From contig CAMPDV010000041.1 of the NCBI GenBank assembly GCA_946699065.1, positions 1,116,001 through 1,180,000 of the forward strand: a stretch of DNA of 64,000 nt. The letters run 5' to 3'. The notes below the pieces were generated by a model. The model searched no databases. It was not told the origin of the DNA and worked only from the letters and a program-made list of their open reading frames with translations. This document shows positions 50,050 through 62,009 of this stretch, piece by piece. The position numbers were made by a program, and so were the translations under genes. The stretch comes from Loxodes magnus. Taxonomy: Eukaryota > Ciliophora > Karyorelictea > Loxodida > Loxodidae. Every line of letters begins with the position of its first letter. Position 1 is the first letter of the stretch.

Positions 50050-51410
50050 ATAAATTATTTTAATTAAAGGACTGATTGTTGATATAACTATGCTTGACTA
50101 TCTTAAAGTTAAATTATAATAATTTATTATTTGATAAATCTTAATCCACTTAAGGTATCTATTTTAACTATATGGTTTTTAAGTAAAATATTATATTACA
50201 TGGTTGATTATTGGATAATTAAGTGAATATATGAGAATACTATTATTTCTCTTTGTTATTATTATTTTACCTAAGATATATTAAACTCTAATGTTAATAG
50301 CTTACTTTATAAAGTGTTAAAGTAATTTTATAGACTTTATATTGTTTTGATAATTTTCTATTTAGAACTAATTATCTAGGCCCAAAAAGTTATTCTTGAT
50401 GGCTTAATTTAAGCGTGTCTTATTATTATATTGGTTCAACTTATGTAAGATGAATGGTAATAGAAAATAAATGGTATGATAGATTGAGTATAATTATATG
50501 GTTTACTAATAATAACTAGAAGTATTATTATTATATCATACAATTACTTATTATAATCTATTTAACATTAATTTTAATTATTATATCCTTTTATAAACTG
50601 GATACTATTTCTATTTTTAATTCCTATATCATTTAACATTTGTAACAGCATACTATATTTTTTTATTTAAAAGTATTAGGGATTTCAATAACTTTAAGTT
50701 TCATTATAACTTAGATTATTAAAAAGAATATTCAATTACAAAGAAAAAAGTGCTTAAGTATAAAATAAAAAAGTCTGAAGGAGTATCATTATGTGCTTCT
50801 CTCAATCTTAGTATACTAAATAATCTCCTAAAATCCTTAAAAATATTAAATTCATATCTAGGAGGAAATAAATTTATGCTCTAAGAGAGATTCTTAATAT
50901 GATTTTCTTGAGGTATGCAGCTATGTTTACTTTATGATTTAATAAAACTTACTCAAAGTTAATATAGTAACGTAAGGCAAGACTTATAAGGGAATATTTC
51001 TTGTACTGTGGATACTAATGAGATTGTCAATTATCTTTTCGAATTAAATTTATTTGCCAGTAAATTAAGAATTAATCCTTATATCTAATCTAATATATCC
51101 TTAATAAGCTATTTTCTTTATTACCTAGCAAACTTTAAGGTTTTAAAATATTGTAATTTAATAATAGTTTAAAAGGAATAAATTATATAAGCTATTCTAT
51201 TAATTTTAGCTTTAATAAATGAGATTTATTTTATTTTAAGTTATTTAGTTTAAAAATAACTAAAAATAGATGAAAATATCTAGATTATGTAAAAAGGGAT
51301 ATGTAATAAATTAAGTAGCAGTTAGTAAAATAGCAAAACTTGTTACTTTAATAGAGAATTATAGGGAACTTTCTCTTCACTAAATTATAATAAAGATTAA
51401 TTTAGATTTG
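50050..51410. other. AT-rich stretch without recognisable gene
   Basis: No motif or shared repeat seen. Confidence 0.5.
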
Positions 51411-51429
51411 AATTATAAGTATGAAGCAT

Positions 51430-52469
51430 ATATTACATTAAAATCATTAAAATAACTGTTCGCCTTCCGGCTTAATTGAAGTTTTAAATGTATAAAATCT
51501 CCTTTCATGCATGTTCGTTCCCTGTGCTCTTTTTCCTGGACTTCTCTCTTTTTAATAGTCTGAGTTAAGAATTTGTTTTTTTCCAAATTTTCCCATTTCC
51601 CGATGGGAAGAATTCCGTCGCTCGCCATTTCATTTGCTAATAGTTAATATTACTCTAAATATTCATTCTTATTCTTTTCTATTGGGGACATTTTCGCCAT
51701 AGATGTCAAGTACTGTTGCAAATGTAATATATTTTCCTTGCTCTAGGAAATATCTTTTCCTGTTTCTCTATTTCCATTGGAATTCCTTAAGAAGGCTTCT
51801 ACAGGTTTTCTTCTATTAATTTAAGTCTGGAATCTAATTTTACTCAGTTTTTCTCGTCTTACTCTTGCATTACTCAAATATCATTCTCTAAATTTTAAAT
51901 TGACTCATAGAATCCGACTTTAGCTCTTCGGTCTACCATATGGACTTCGTCATCATCTTCATGGTTTATCAGATCCTGACTTATTGTAAACATCTCTTCC
52001 TTCTGGGAGTTTAATTCCTCTTCGAGTTTTTTTATGTTTCTAATAAGTAGATGAATCAGCTGTTTCATCTATTCAGAGTTCATTTGTTCTATTTCAATGT
52101 TGTCTAAATCAAAGGTAATAGGATCTATATTAAATTATCGTACTTTACCTTCTTCGTTTATTTTTTATTTCTTCGTTATTATTTTTATCGATTCAGTTGA
52201 GTGGTCTCTTTTTTCAGTTTTCAATGGAGGCGCTGAGAGTTGTGTCAACTTTTCTGTTCTGAATTTTTGTCTCAGTTCCTAATTGTCCTTTGATGGAAGA
52301 AGTCCGCTTTATTTTAATATGTAGGATTTAGTATTTTTTATTAGTTTTTCTAATTTATTTTGTTTTTCTGATTATTTTTATTAAGAAGAGCGTTAAGTTG
52401 AAGAAGAAGTGGTGAGAATATTTGCTTCTGGTTTTCTCTCCTGTTCTGAGGAGGATTTATTTTAGTCAT
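51430..52469 (-). CDS. LINE-like ORF1 protein with zinc-knuckle remnant
   Basis: From ATG at 52469 (MTKINPPQNRRENQK) the sequence encodes a Lys/Gln-rich start, a coiled coil (MKQLIHLLIRNIKKLEEELN) and a knuckle remnant YYICNSTWHLWRKC near 51690, where the first Cys is not conserved. The Trp codon of HLWRKC is TGG here but TGA in the related copies at 14950 and 62640. It lies directly after the coiled-coil frame 52495-53193, as the LINE fragment does at 10007. It is moderately broken. Confidence 0.7.
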
Positions 52470-52494
52470 AAAATTAAATTATTATATAGAGATA

Positions 52495-53193
52495 TTTTTT
52501 GCTATATATCTTTAATAATCTCTTGTCAATGTTCATTTTAACTACTTGACTGTCAATCTATCCTTTACCAAGTTCCTAGTCAAGTACAACGTATCTGTTT
52601 TAAATTATAGTTTAGAAATTAGTTCTTCTTCAAAAGTTAGATAATATAAAATCTCTTAGCTATTTTGAATTAACATTGTAATTTTTTATGAAAGCCTAAT
52701 TTCTTTCATTTTATTGATATGTTATTTAGTAGATGGAAAATATGGATCTGGATATTTTCTCTTTAATTAATTTATAGAATCTTATTCCAAAGAATTTGCT
52801 TAAGTATCCTATTTTAGATTTTATGAATGAGAGTTGTTGAAAATCTAAAAAGATTATTCACAGAATTTTATAGATAGAAATGTTAAATTGGAAGAAATTT
52901 ACTACTTTCAAATTTGGTTCTATTTCAGATTTTCCATTAGGGTACATTTTTCTGATGCTATTCTATCAAAAGCTTTGATTTAATTGATTAGTTGCTCATT
53001 TAGTAGATCGTATTATTTCTACAGTTTCATGTATTTATAATCAATAAAATGCACTAGGAAATTTAATCCAAATGTAATCCAGTAGTCGTATATAAAGTCT
53101 AAATAACTGTTTGAATTTTTTAATCACTGGATTAAATTTCAACCTGTGTGTAATCATTCTATAGTTAAGGTATTTTTGTTTATCTGAAAGCAT
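52495..53193 (-). pseudogene. Coiled-coil protein, unidentified (copy 2)
   Basis: Inverted copy of 9268-9985; similarity extends upstream to ~53455 (matching ~9010). Frame: IKAFDRIASEKCTLMENL, SLEQDSINQLKRKYPDPYF. Unlike copy 1 this frame crosses the A-rich site without a shift, but it has its own indels near the start (MLSDKQKYLNYR versus MLSQKIPQLQN) and further on. Confidence 0.55.
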
Positions 53194-53470
53194 CTTTAAA
53201 TTCTTGGATATACTTATTTTTTTACAAATGTAATGAACTTAATATGCTTTAATAATCCAATTCTTTAAGTTATAGATTATATTAAAGATTATTACATAAA
53301 TCCTATTTCTAAGAATATTTCTTTTCTCATTCAAAGTTAAAAATTTACTGTTAGTTTTATAATATTTATACCTAATCTGTTATTTTTTTATTTTAAGATT
53401 TCAGATATTAATTATAATCCAAAATATAGTTTAGTTCAAATTCAATTTTAGTTTTTTATTATATTTTATA

Positions 53471-53877
53471 AAATGGATGTCGGCCGCGTCAACCAAATAG
53501 TAAGTAATCTGGTGCAATGTATACTGCATTGCGAGTAATCTCGCACTAGATGCCACCACGGGGAAGGGTGGATAAGCTCCGTTGAGACATACCTAACTTA
53601 CCCCGAGGTTCTTTCTAGCAGTATGAAAGTTTGACTGACGGGCCTTCTAATTACAGACTTAATAACTAATTCTTATTTGGATCTTATTCAAGAAGGCTGA
53701 AGCATTTGACTTAAGATTTAAGAATAATTTTTAATAAGAAGATTCCCCATTTGGAGAAGCTGACATGACTCATCAGACCTCTAGAATTTTAACAAGAAAT
53801 ATGAGAACATTTTCTTAATATTAAATATTAATATTGAAAAAACTGCACGCCAATTAGGTGCTACGCGCTCTATAATC

Positions 53878-53908
<31 letters not shown>

Positions 53909-53915
53909 TATTTAT
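53471..53915 (+). mobile_element. SINE-like repeat family 3 (copy 1)
   Basis: GC-richer ~445-bp unit starting AAATGGATGTCGGC and ending CACGCC..GGTGCTACGCGCTC, TATAATCATTT and an ATTT-repeat tail. A second copy lies reversed at 60492-60918. Its 3' ~45 bp match family 2. The 5' part shows no clear tRNA, 5S or 7SL match by eye, and a B box is not convincing. Confidence 0.75.
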
Positions 53916-54364
53916 CAAACTTCTTAAAGTAGTTACCAAATGTATTGTTATCCAGAAAATTACTATTATTAGAATGAAAGTTATTATTTTAAATATTCCT
54001 ATTTTGAATATAATAATGATTCTTCAGTTTATGTTTGATCAATTTCTAATTTTATCTATTGCGTTTACGCTTCTTAATTTATAAAAACTCTATTGTTAGT
54101 TTAAGTTCTTTACTCAATACATTTTATTATAAAATCTGTTTAGACAGTTATCTCTTTAGAATTGACATAAGTTGTTTATACTGATTATTCGTGAACTATT
54201 ATTTACTCTTTTGATTAAAATGAAAATTAATTCCTCTCAAATTTTTATTTAAAATTTTTCTAAAGTAGTTATTAATTATGTTTTACTATAGAAAGATATT
54301 ATTTATAAGTAACATTATCTAATGAAAATTGTTCATTTTAATCTTCTACTTTAAAATTATTAAT

Positions 54365-54676
54365 TAATTAATTTTAAATTAAAAGAGTTTTTGGACTGCA
54401 ACTTCTTGCAGTTTAAAGACCCCAACACTCCCTTCATGGGATAACGGGGATATTCTGTTGCTTTCGAAAAGCAGCTGCCAGGGAGCTCCATCGCTATGGG
54501 CAGCCAGGCTTCAAGCCCCTACCAAGAGTGGATAATCAAGAGGAAGACGTTCCCTTGCAAAGGTTGATTTTGACCAGGGACTTTCTCAGCGACAGGAAAG
54601 GAACTTGTTCCTAGCCATAAAACCAGAAAATATGATTCAGAAGGTCAATCTCAGCTCCCACCATCTTTTTAATTAT
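54365..54676 (-). mobile_element. SINE-like element, family 1 (copy 4, with target-site duplication)
   Basis: Reverse-complement copy, closest to copy 1 (~90% by eye), flanked by a perfect 17-bp repeat ACTTTAAAATTATTAAT (54348-54364 and 54677-54693). The B box is GGCTTGAAGCC and the terminal ACTGCAA-GAAG-TTGCAGT hairpin is intact. Ends agree with copy 1, which fixes the element borders. Confidence 0.85.
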
Positions 54677-54899
54677 ACTTTAAAATTATTAATAGGTTAT
54701 TTTTTATATGTTATAATATTTAATTATTTTTGCAATAGATTTTCCTAATAATATTATAAGTCAAATTTTAGTAATTATTTTTATTTTTTATTTTTTTGAA
54801 TTAATTAATTAAAATATAATAGTTTCAATATTTAAGAATATTGAGACATAGTTGTAATAAATATAGCTTAGACTATAAATATTACAAATATGTTGAAAG

Positions 54900-57000
54900 A
54901 TAAAAGTTTGTAAATGTCAATTAAGCTTCTTCTGTTCTTTCTCTATTATATTTTTTTATTTATTGTCTTGATGAATATTGTCTTTTTTTCCTTCTAGAAA
55001 CTCTTCTAAAAGCCCATCTTGTAGTTCAAACATTTCAATACGCTTTTTTAGTAATTCAGAATGAAAATTTTTGATTAATTTGTCTATTTAGGAATTTGAC
55101 TCTTTGAAAAATGTTTGTTTATATAGTTTTAGTCATAAAGAATTAGTTTTTTCTTGTCTTTTTCTTTAAAACCTTTATGACTTTCGAGTTCCTCAATAAT
55201 ATCTGCATAGTATTAGCAATCAAAAATATGATCAGTTTCATCAAAGTCTTAGCCACATAAGCAAATAATGCTATATCTAACGTTAATGTGGCGATTACTA
55301 AGTTCTTATTGAAAATTATAAGAAAAAGTCCTCAGTTTATAGATAGAAATAGTCTCTCTAGAATAGTGTTTATTATATTTGGTATAAGTAATTTCAGGAA
55401 ATACACTTTAATTATTTTCTATTTAGTCTATAATTCTTTTTGCTGTTGGCATAAGTGTATTCCTAGAGAGACATTCCATTAAGAATTTATGATTTATTTT
55501 TTATTCTGTGAGCTTATAAAAATCCATCTTACTCTAAACATGTGACATGTCAAAATTATACAAATCGATACATTTCTTTATATGTTTCTAGTATGGTAAA
55601 TTAAATTTAGTGCATTTTTCTAATAGAAAAGCAGTATTTGAGTTAGGATTTTCTTTGCTATATTACATTAATTTTTAATAAAAAAGCATTAAATTTTTAG
55701 TTGCTAAAGGAAGCCAGTTTAGGTCAATAAAGCATGACTCATTGAATGTGAATTCTTAAGATCTAAACGCCTATCTTGAGATAAGTCTTTACGATTTTGT
55801 TATCTTGTTTTTTATTCCTTTAATTCCAGAAATAGTAGCTCACGGAGTAATATCACTTCCATATTCAACTTTAGACAAAATAAAAGTTCTACAAAGAGTT
55901 TTGAAGCTGAGAGGGAATACTAATCCATATTTAGAAAGTATTGCAGTAGCTTTTTAAATAGCTACTCTGTAGTTGGTAGCTACTGCTGTACAATGTAATT
56001 TATAATTTATAATTTTACTTTATTCCTTAATATCCTAAATAGGTAACTTCATCTTTTTAAGCAATTGGAATCCCATTGAGCTTTATAGTAATAGAAGGTT
56101 AGCTTTCTTTTCATTGATTTTTTTCAAGAATTCTATTACTTCACATTTAGCTACATTAATTGTAAGTTTTACTCAATCAAAAACTGTAGATGTAGCTTGT
56201 AATAATTTTTAGGCATTTTTCTAGCGACAAGGATTAGTCGTAGGCTCGTACTACGAAAGTTTTAGATAATATTTAAAATCCTAATTTCTTCTGATTATCT
56301 TCTAAATATCTTATAAAAATATCATAGTATAAAATTGCAAGTACAGGTGCATGGCTACTTTCTTATAATACTCCATTGTTATATTTAATTGTTCTTGCAA
56401 GATATCCATCAATTATAAACTTAGCATCAACATTATCGTAAAAAGATTCTAGTGCCAATATTAGGTCCAAAAGTAGCCTAAGTCTTCTAAGATGATCAAA
56501 AAGTAAATTCCTAGATATGCTATCAAACATTTTTTCTATATCTATTAAAGTAGCAAGTAATTACTTTTTATGGACCATCTACGATGCAAGTCTATAATTT
56601 ACTAAATAGTTAAAATTTGCTAAGTAGTGGAGCGTTTATGAATAAATCCAAATTAGACTGGATGTAAAATGCTTCGTTCATAAATATAATTATAAAGTAA
56701 TTATGTTAATACTTTATCATAAATTTTAAGTAGACAGTTCAATAAAGCTATAGGTCGTCAATTACATCAATTACTTTTGCTTCCCTTTTTGAAAATCGGA
56801 AGAATGCTTATTTTTTCATTGCATTAGGTATTTTAAATGTTCTAAGCATGTTATTAATGAAACTTGTTATAATTTGATGCAAATCTTAACCTCCATATTT
56901 AATAAGTTCAGCTTTTAGACCATCATTACCTGTAGCTTTATAATTTGCAAGCTAAGATATAATTTTTTTAATTTAAAATCACGTAAAAAGAGGCATATTT
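54900..57000 (-). mobile_element. LINE ORF2: reverse transcriptase and C-terminal CCHC domain
   Basis: Reading down from 57000: NYKATGNDGLKAELIKYGG (RT domain 0/1), ILPIFKKGS, NWRPIALLNCLLKIYDKV, HPVQFGFIHKRSTTQQ, ATLIDIEKMFDSISRNLLF (motif A), YNNGVLQESSHAPVLAILYY (motif B), DWVKLTINVAKCEVIEF and EVTYLGY (motif E), SKVEYGSDITPW, then CLCGQDFDETDHIFDC, the C-x-C-x8-H-x4-C finger typical of LINE ORF2 ends. The catalytic YADD box is degraded (RAYDQSL). At least four frameshifts lie in the RT core, but the last ~350 codons are unbroken. Trp of NWRPI, DWVKL and DITPW is TGA. The endonuclease part is missing at the 5' side. Confidence 0.9.
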
Positions 57001-57384
57001 TATAAATGACTTAATTTCTAATTTAAGATAAAAGATTAATTTCTAAATATTCCCTCTATTTTTCTATTTTCGAATGTTTATCAAAAACGTTAGTTTCCCA
57101 ATTTTCAATAAATTGCTATTGTTAGTTAAAGTTAAAATTCATCTAATTACGAATTTTAGGTTTATTAGATTTTTAGCTTGTTTAAACATTATTTAAGCAT
57201 TTTTGAGCTTTGCTTTATAGGACTTAACTGAATACCATTTAATCATATGATTTCTCTAAGATTTTATATCTTTTTATGAAATACTATAAGAGAATATTAA
57301 TCTTCCTTAATCATTATTAGACTCACTCTTTAAGTATATCTGAAAAGAAAGATAATAATATTGAGATTAAGAAACAAGAATATC

Positions 57385-58020
57385 TGAATATTACGAAATA
57401 GATATTAACAATTAGGAATATAATAGTAGCATTAATATTTTTAAGAAACATGTTAAAAATAAGATTTAACATTAATTCTATAAAGTAACTACTTAAAGAT
57501 TTAAAAGGATCCTCATTGCATAGTTATTTATTGAATAATTATAATAAATATTACAGCAACTTACTTATCCAAAATTAAATAAATAATATTGAAGAGAAGT
57601 TATTAGTATATCCAAGCTCAGAATTAAAACTACAATATGGCTAAGACCTTTAAGATAAACATTATTTAATGCAGAATCCACTTTGCAACTGTGGAGAATT
57701 TGATTAATTTGAGAATATTCTGGATTACGACTGTTATAATGACAAGTGAGAGCGGATAGTAAAATATTGGAAAAATGTAGCATTAGAAGATTAATAAATT
57801 ATGATAAAAACTATATTTATTTCCTTTAAAATAATTAAACTACATTGATCTACAAAACATACTTTTCATAGGATGTTACTTAAGAGAAGATTAGAATTAT
57901 TTGAATTGGAAAAATATGAATGATAAGAAAGCTCTGAATTTTAGGGAGAAGAAGTGAAAGACCAAGAAAATGAAGAAGAGAATGAATACAATAATGAAGA
58001 TAATATCAATTAATATGACT
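57385..58020 (+). mobile_element. LINE ORF2 C-terminal fragment
   Basis: The frame gives NPLCNCGEFDQFENILDYDC (C-x-C finger), then LLKRRLELFELEKYEWQESS and an acidic tail rich in Glu and Asn. It is the 3' end of a second, diverged LINE in the opposite orientation to 54900-57000. No RT core is seen upstream on this strand. Confidence 0.65.
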
Positions 58021-58500
58021 TACTATATTTAGAATTGGTAAAAAATGTTTATTTTAAATTTTATTTATCAGTCCTAATTTAATTTCTGCCCATATTTATC
58101 TTCTTCCTTTTCTACTACTCCAATTTTTTCCAGTTCCTTCTTCATTATAGAATTTTATCATTTTATTTGAGAATTTAAATTATTCTTCTAAGTAGCTTTT
58201 AGTAAAAGCTTTTAATTCTTATATCGATTTCTTTTAACTTCTTTTAAGTAGGAATTTAAGACTAAGATACTTTTGATTTTATTTTAACATCTTTAGTAAA
58301 TTATAATTTTCAAATCTTGAAACTCATAAGCAAGATCTTGAAAAGCTCATATTATTAAATATGTACTAAGCTATCTAATTCTACACAGATGCGAATCTCA
58401 GAATGTTGAATTTTGAAGTGTCTTTATTATAAGTCATATTAGAAATTATAGAAAAGATTCTAAATTTGTAAATAGAAACTATTTCTATTATTATATAATA

Positions 58501-59038
58501 TTTTTTAAAACCGCCATAGTTGTTCGAAGGTGAAAAACAAGGTCATCTTCATCAGAGGTTGGGGAAGTTAAGTACCCATAATCGACTTTATGTCTTCCTC
58601 TGCTTTGGTTTGGCCTCGAGACATAAGATTCTTAGACCTTCGACACTGAGTTGACTTAGTTTATTTTTAATTCTGGAACGAAAAAGAAATAATATTGCGA
58701 GCTTCATCAGAGGTGGGGAATTTAAGTACCCATAATTGACATATGTCGTCCTCTGCTTTGGTGATGCGATAAGACACAATCCTGCCATGTCCTTGGACCT
58801 CCAGCAAGTATTAAAGATTACGAGTATTCTAAAATTATATCAGTATTGAACATTTTTATCAGTACTGAATAATTATACCAGTATTGAACAAGGTCTACCA
58901 GTATCTGATAATTTTATCAATAACAAACATTCTTGTCAGTATGAAACATTTTTTTTAAAGAGCTGCGCACCAACGAGAGTGCTACGCGCTCTATAATCAA
59001 ATTTATTTAATTTATTTATTTATAAATTTATTTAATTT
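58501..59038 (+). mobile_element. SINE-like repeat family 2 (copy 2)
   Basis: Full-length relative of 49571-50045 with the same start hairpin region, internal ~75-bp duplication, an expanded series of CAGTATTGAA / CAGTACTGAA motifs, and the shared GTGCTACGCGCTCTATAATC tail. Confidence 0.8.
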
Positions 59039-59039
59039 A

Positions 59040-59700
59040 GTATATGCATAAATTAGAAATTATCTTGTTTCATTATTAATTTCTTAAATTAAAAATATGC
59101 AGTTTACATAGATCTTATCCTGTCAATAGCATCTTAATAGATTTTTTATTTTATTTTATCTAAAGCTTTATATATATTATTGTAATGTTAAGATAAGTTT
59201 TAGAAATAAATTTCATCTCCCAATTTCCATATCCCTCTTACTTATAGATGGATTTTTAATTTATTTTCTTTCAATCTCTGTTTGCGAGATGCTAATTATT
59301 TCTGTAAGTCTTTACAAAATGGAAACACAAGTAATCATTTCGTGACTTAATGCAAATATCTTGAAATATTTCGTGATTATCCTACAACAAGCACAAAACA
59401 AGCCGCAAACAACTTCCTTACTTATTTAAACATTTTTTAAGGAGACTAATCAATTACTTCTCTTCTTTTTAAGTCTATTTTATTATATTATCAGTAACTA
59501 CATTTGTCTCTATTTGCTTTAATATTTTTCTTATACTAGTTATATTACTTCCTAACTTACTCTTCTCTGATATATGGTTTCACTCTATTAACTTTTTATG
59601 CTTATTTCGCAGCACTAAAACTATTTATTATCCTTTAAGATAGTTTGTTAATAGTTAGTATTTTAACTATTTATTCTAGGATTGCTCAGTATTATTATGA
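59040..59700. other. AT-rich stretch, no assigned gene
   Basis: A patch at 59.28-59.43 kb has coding texture (METQVIISQLNANIL) but no motif; I cannot assign it. Confidence 0.35.
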
Positions 59701-59713
59701 TATAATATTTAAA

Positions 59714-60430
59714 ATGGTACCTAAAAAATAGCAATCTCCAAACAGGACAAACTAAGTATAATAAGAAATATAGAATGCTCTTTAATGGCTACAAAACTAA
59801 AACCTTAAATTCTAGTAGATACTCTAAGAACTTTCAAACAAAGTTTGTGTTCTAAGCTAGCAAGTTGATTAGCTGAAAAGGAAAACAATGGATTAAAATA
59901 GGATATCGTAAATATACTTTTGATCGGCAAATATACTCATTAATCCAGCAGACCGAAGAAAAATTACAAAGAATAAATTATTAAAAAATCAGGAACTGCA
60001 AAATAAGATAAACTATGATCCCATGGATGTAGAGACAGAGGGAGAAGGGATAAATTAAGCGCTAATCTATACATAAAGAAGACCAACAATAAGGTGCTGA
60101 TACTGCAAGAAGTAAAGCCTCTTGGTAAGAAACTGTTGGAATTTTAGGAAAAAAGAAAAAAAGAAAAACGAAAGGCATGAAATAAAATGTTTAGAATATA
60201 CTGCATAAAAGAAGCTAAATTATATAGAAGAAAAGAACAATAAATAATCCAAGCAATACCTCTAATACTATCGGAAACAAGAGAATGGAATAAAAGATAT
60301 TATGGATTTGATGTAGAAAAGTTTATGAATGTAAGTTTTAGTGGAAACAAGGGAAAGCGAGAAATAATTCAAGTCTACTCCGAAGAAGAAGATTTCTGAT
60401 AAGAAAAAACTTATATAAACTCTAATTCCG
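59714..60430 (+). CDS. LINE-like ORF1 protein with altered zinc knuckle
   Basis: ATG at 59714 gives MVPKKQQSPNRTNQVQQEIQ, matching the style of the ORF1 at 16444 (MTPKKQQTS). A coiled coil follows, then CWYCKKQSLLVRNC near 60095, a CCHC knuckle with Leu in place of His. The Trp of CWYC is TGA here and TGG in the copy at 13264. It ends in a basic tail. Small frame breaks are likely. No target duplication was found. Confidence 0.65.
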
Positions 60431-60491
60431 TGATTAACCAAAAAAAGGTGAAATTACTTTAATGAATTATGTTATGTTATAAAAAATTTTA

Positions 60492-60918
60492 ATAAATAAT
60501 AAATAAATAAAAATGATTATAGAGCGCGTAGCACCTCGTTGGCACGCACTTCTTTCAATATAAATATTTATATTAAGAAAAAGTTCTCATGTTTCTTGTT
60601 AAAATTCTAGAAATCCAATGAGTCATGTCAGTTTCTCCAAATGGAGAATCTTCTTATTAAAGATTATTTTTGAATCTTGAATCAAATGCTTCAGTCTTCT
60701 TGAATAAGATCCAAATAAGAATTAGTTAATAAGTTATTAATTAGAAGGCCCGTCAGCCAAACTTTCATACTACTAGAAAGAACCCTCGGGTAAGTTAGGC
60801 ATATCTCAACTGATCTTATCCACCCTTCCCAGTGGTATCTAGTGAGAGATTACTCGCAATGAAGTATACACTACACAAGATTACATGCTAGTTCTCTAAC
60901 CGGAGCCGACATCCATTT
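60492..60918 (-). mobile_element. SINE-like repeat family 3 (copy 2)
   Basis: Reversed relative of 53471-53915, from an AAAT-rich tail through ATTATAGAGCGCGTAGCACC to GCCGACATCCATTTTA. Differences of a few percent to ~15% along the length. Confidence 0.75.
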
Positions 60919-61129
60919 TATATATAATATAGTTGTATTAATCTTCTGAATTATCATCTTTAATTAAACTCAGGGAACGATTATTAAAGGGTTTCTATTG
61001 AACTTTTAAGCATTTAACTATTGTTAGTTCTGAAAAATTATCTGTGTCAAGTCCACTACTGGATAAAGTTAGAAATGTAAAGAATTGAATGATGCTAATA
61101 TAGTAACTTGTTTTAACTTAATTATTGAA

Positions 61130-61390
61130 TTAAGTTAATTAATAAATACAGCTTCAAAAAGCATCAAAAAACTGACTCTTAGAGAATAGAAATAATGAGA
61201 AAGAGAAAGAAGAGCAAGAAGAAGAATAAGGGAAGAATAGAAGGAATAACAATAACGATGATGATCTAGATGAATATGAAAGCGAAAAAAGCGAGTATTT
61301 TTTAAACAAAATTATAAAACATAAAAATGAAGAAAGAAAATCAAGCAATGAAAATATTTATAAAAACTCCTTTTTTTTTAATTAATTTTG
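61130..61390 (+). mobile_element. Possible LINE ORF2 acidic C-terminal tail
   Basis: A Glu/Asn/Asp-rich frame (NNEKEKEEQEEEQGKNRRNN, DLDEYESEKSEYFLNKI) resembles the acidic end of the LINE fragment at 58.0 kb. The similarity is of composition only, so this is tentative. Confidence 0.35.
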
Positions 61391-62009
61391 ATGTATCCAT
61401 TTAATTTTATAAACAGCACATTATCTTATAATTTCTTATTTTTATATTTATTTAGATATATATTATAATAATAAAATTAATATATAATAAGTAGTAATTT
61501 CTAGATATTACTAGTAAATAATATAGGTATAAATATAAGATATAAACATATTAGAGACTAAACTTTCTGTTCGAATAAAAGGTTCCAAAAATGAATAAAT
61601 ATGAATATCTTAAGATGAATATGCATATTTATTAAGCAATAGACTTGCTTTATTTGATAGCAATAGATTAATATCACACTTTTATTCAAATACTAGCAAG
61701 AAGTATGAGACCAAATTTCTATTGCTTTATGTTATTCTAACTTTACTCTCTATGGTAATTAACTATATAACTATGCTTAAACTAAATTATAAGGGGTAAG
61801 TAAATATTTAGCATATGAATTAAAGAAGTTAACTTAGAATAAGAGGTAAGATAAATAATGCTGAGAGTTAGAAGGATAATAGTTTTAAGTGTGTGCTTCT
61901 TTTATAATTTACCTGTTTAATTACATAAGTAAAACAAAGCTAACTAACTTACGTTCTTTTTATTTCTGGCATTTTATTCTATTTAAACCTTATTCATAGT
62001 AGTTTATAA

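Noticed and set aside
61154-61348. Minus-strand Ser/Phe-rich frame
   Set aside because: It is the reverse of an acidic Glu/Asn-rich plus-strand frame that fits a LINE tail better.
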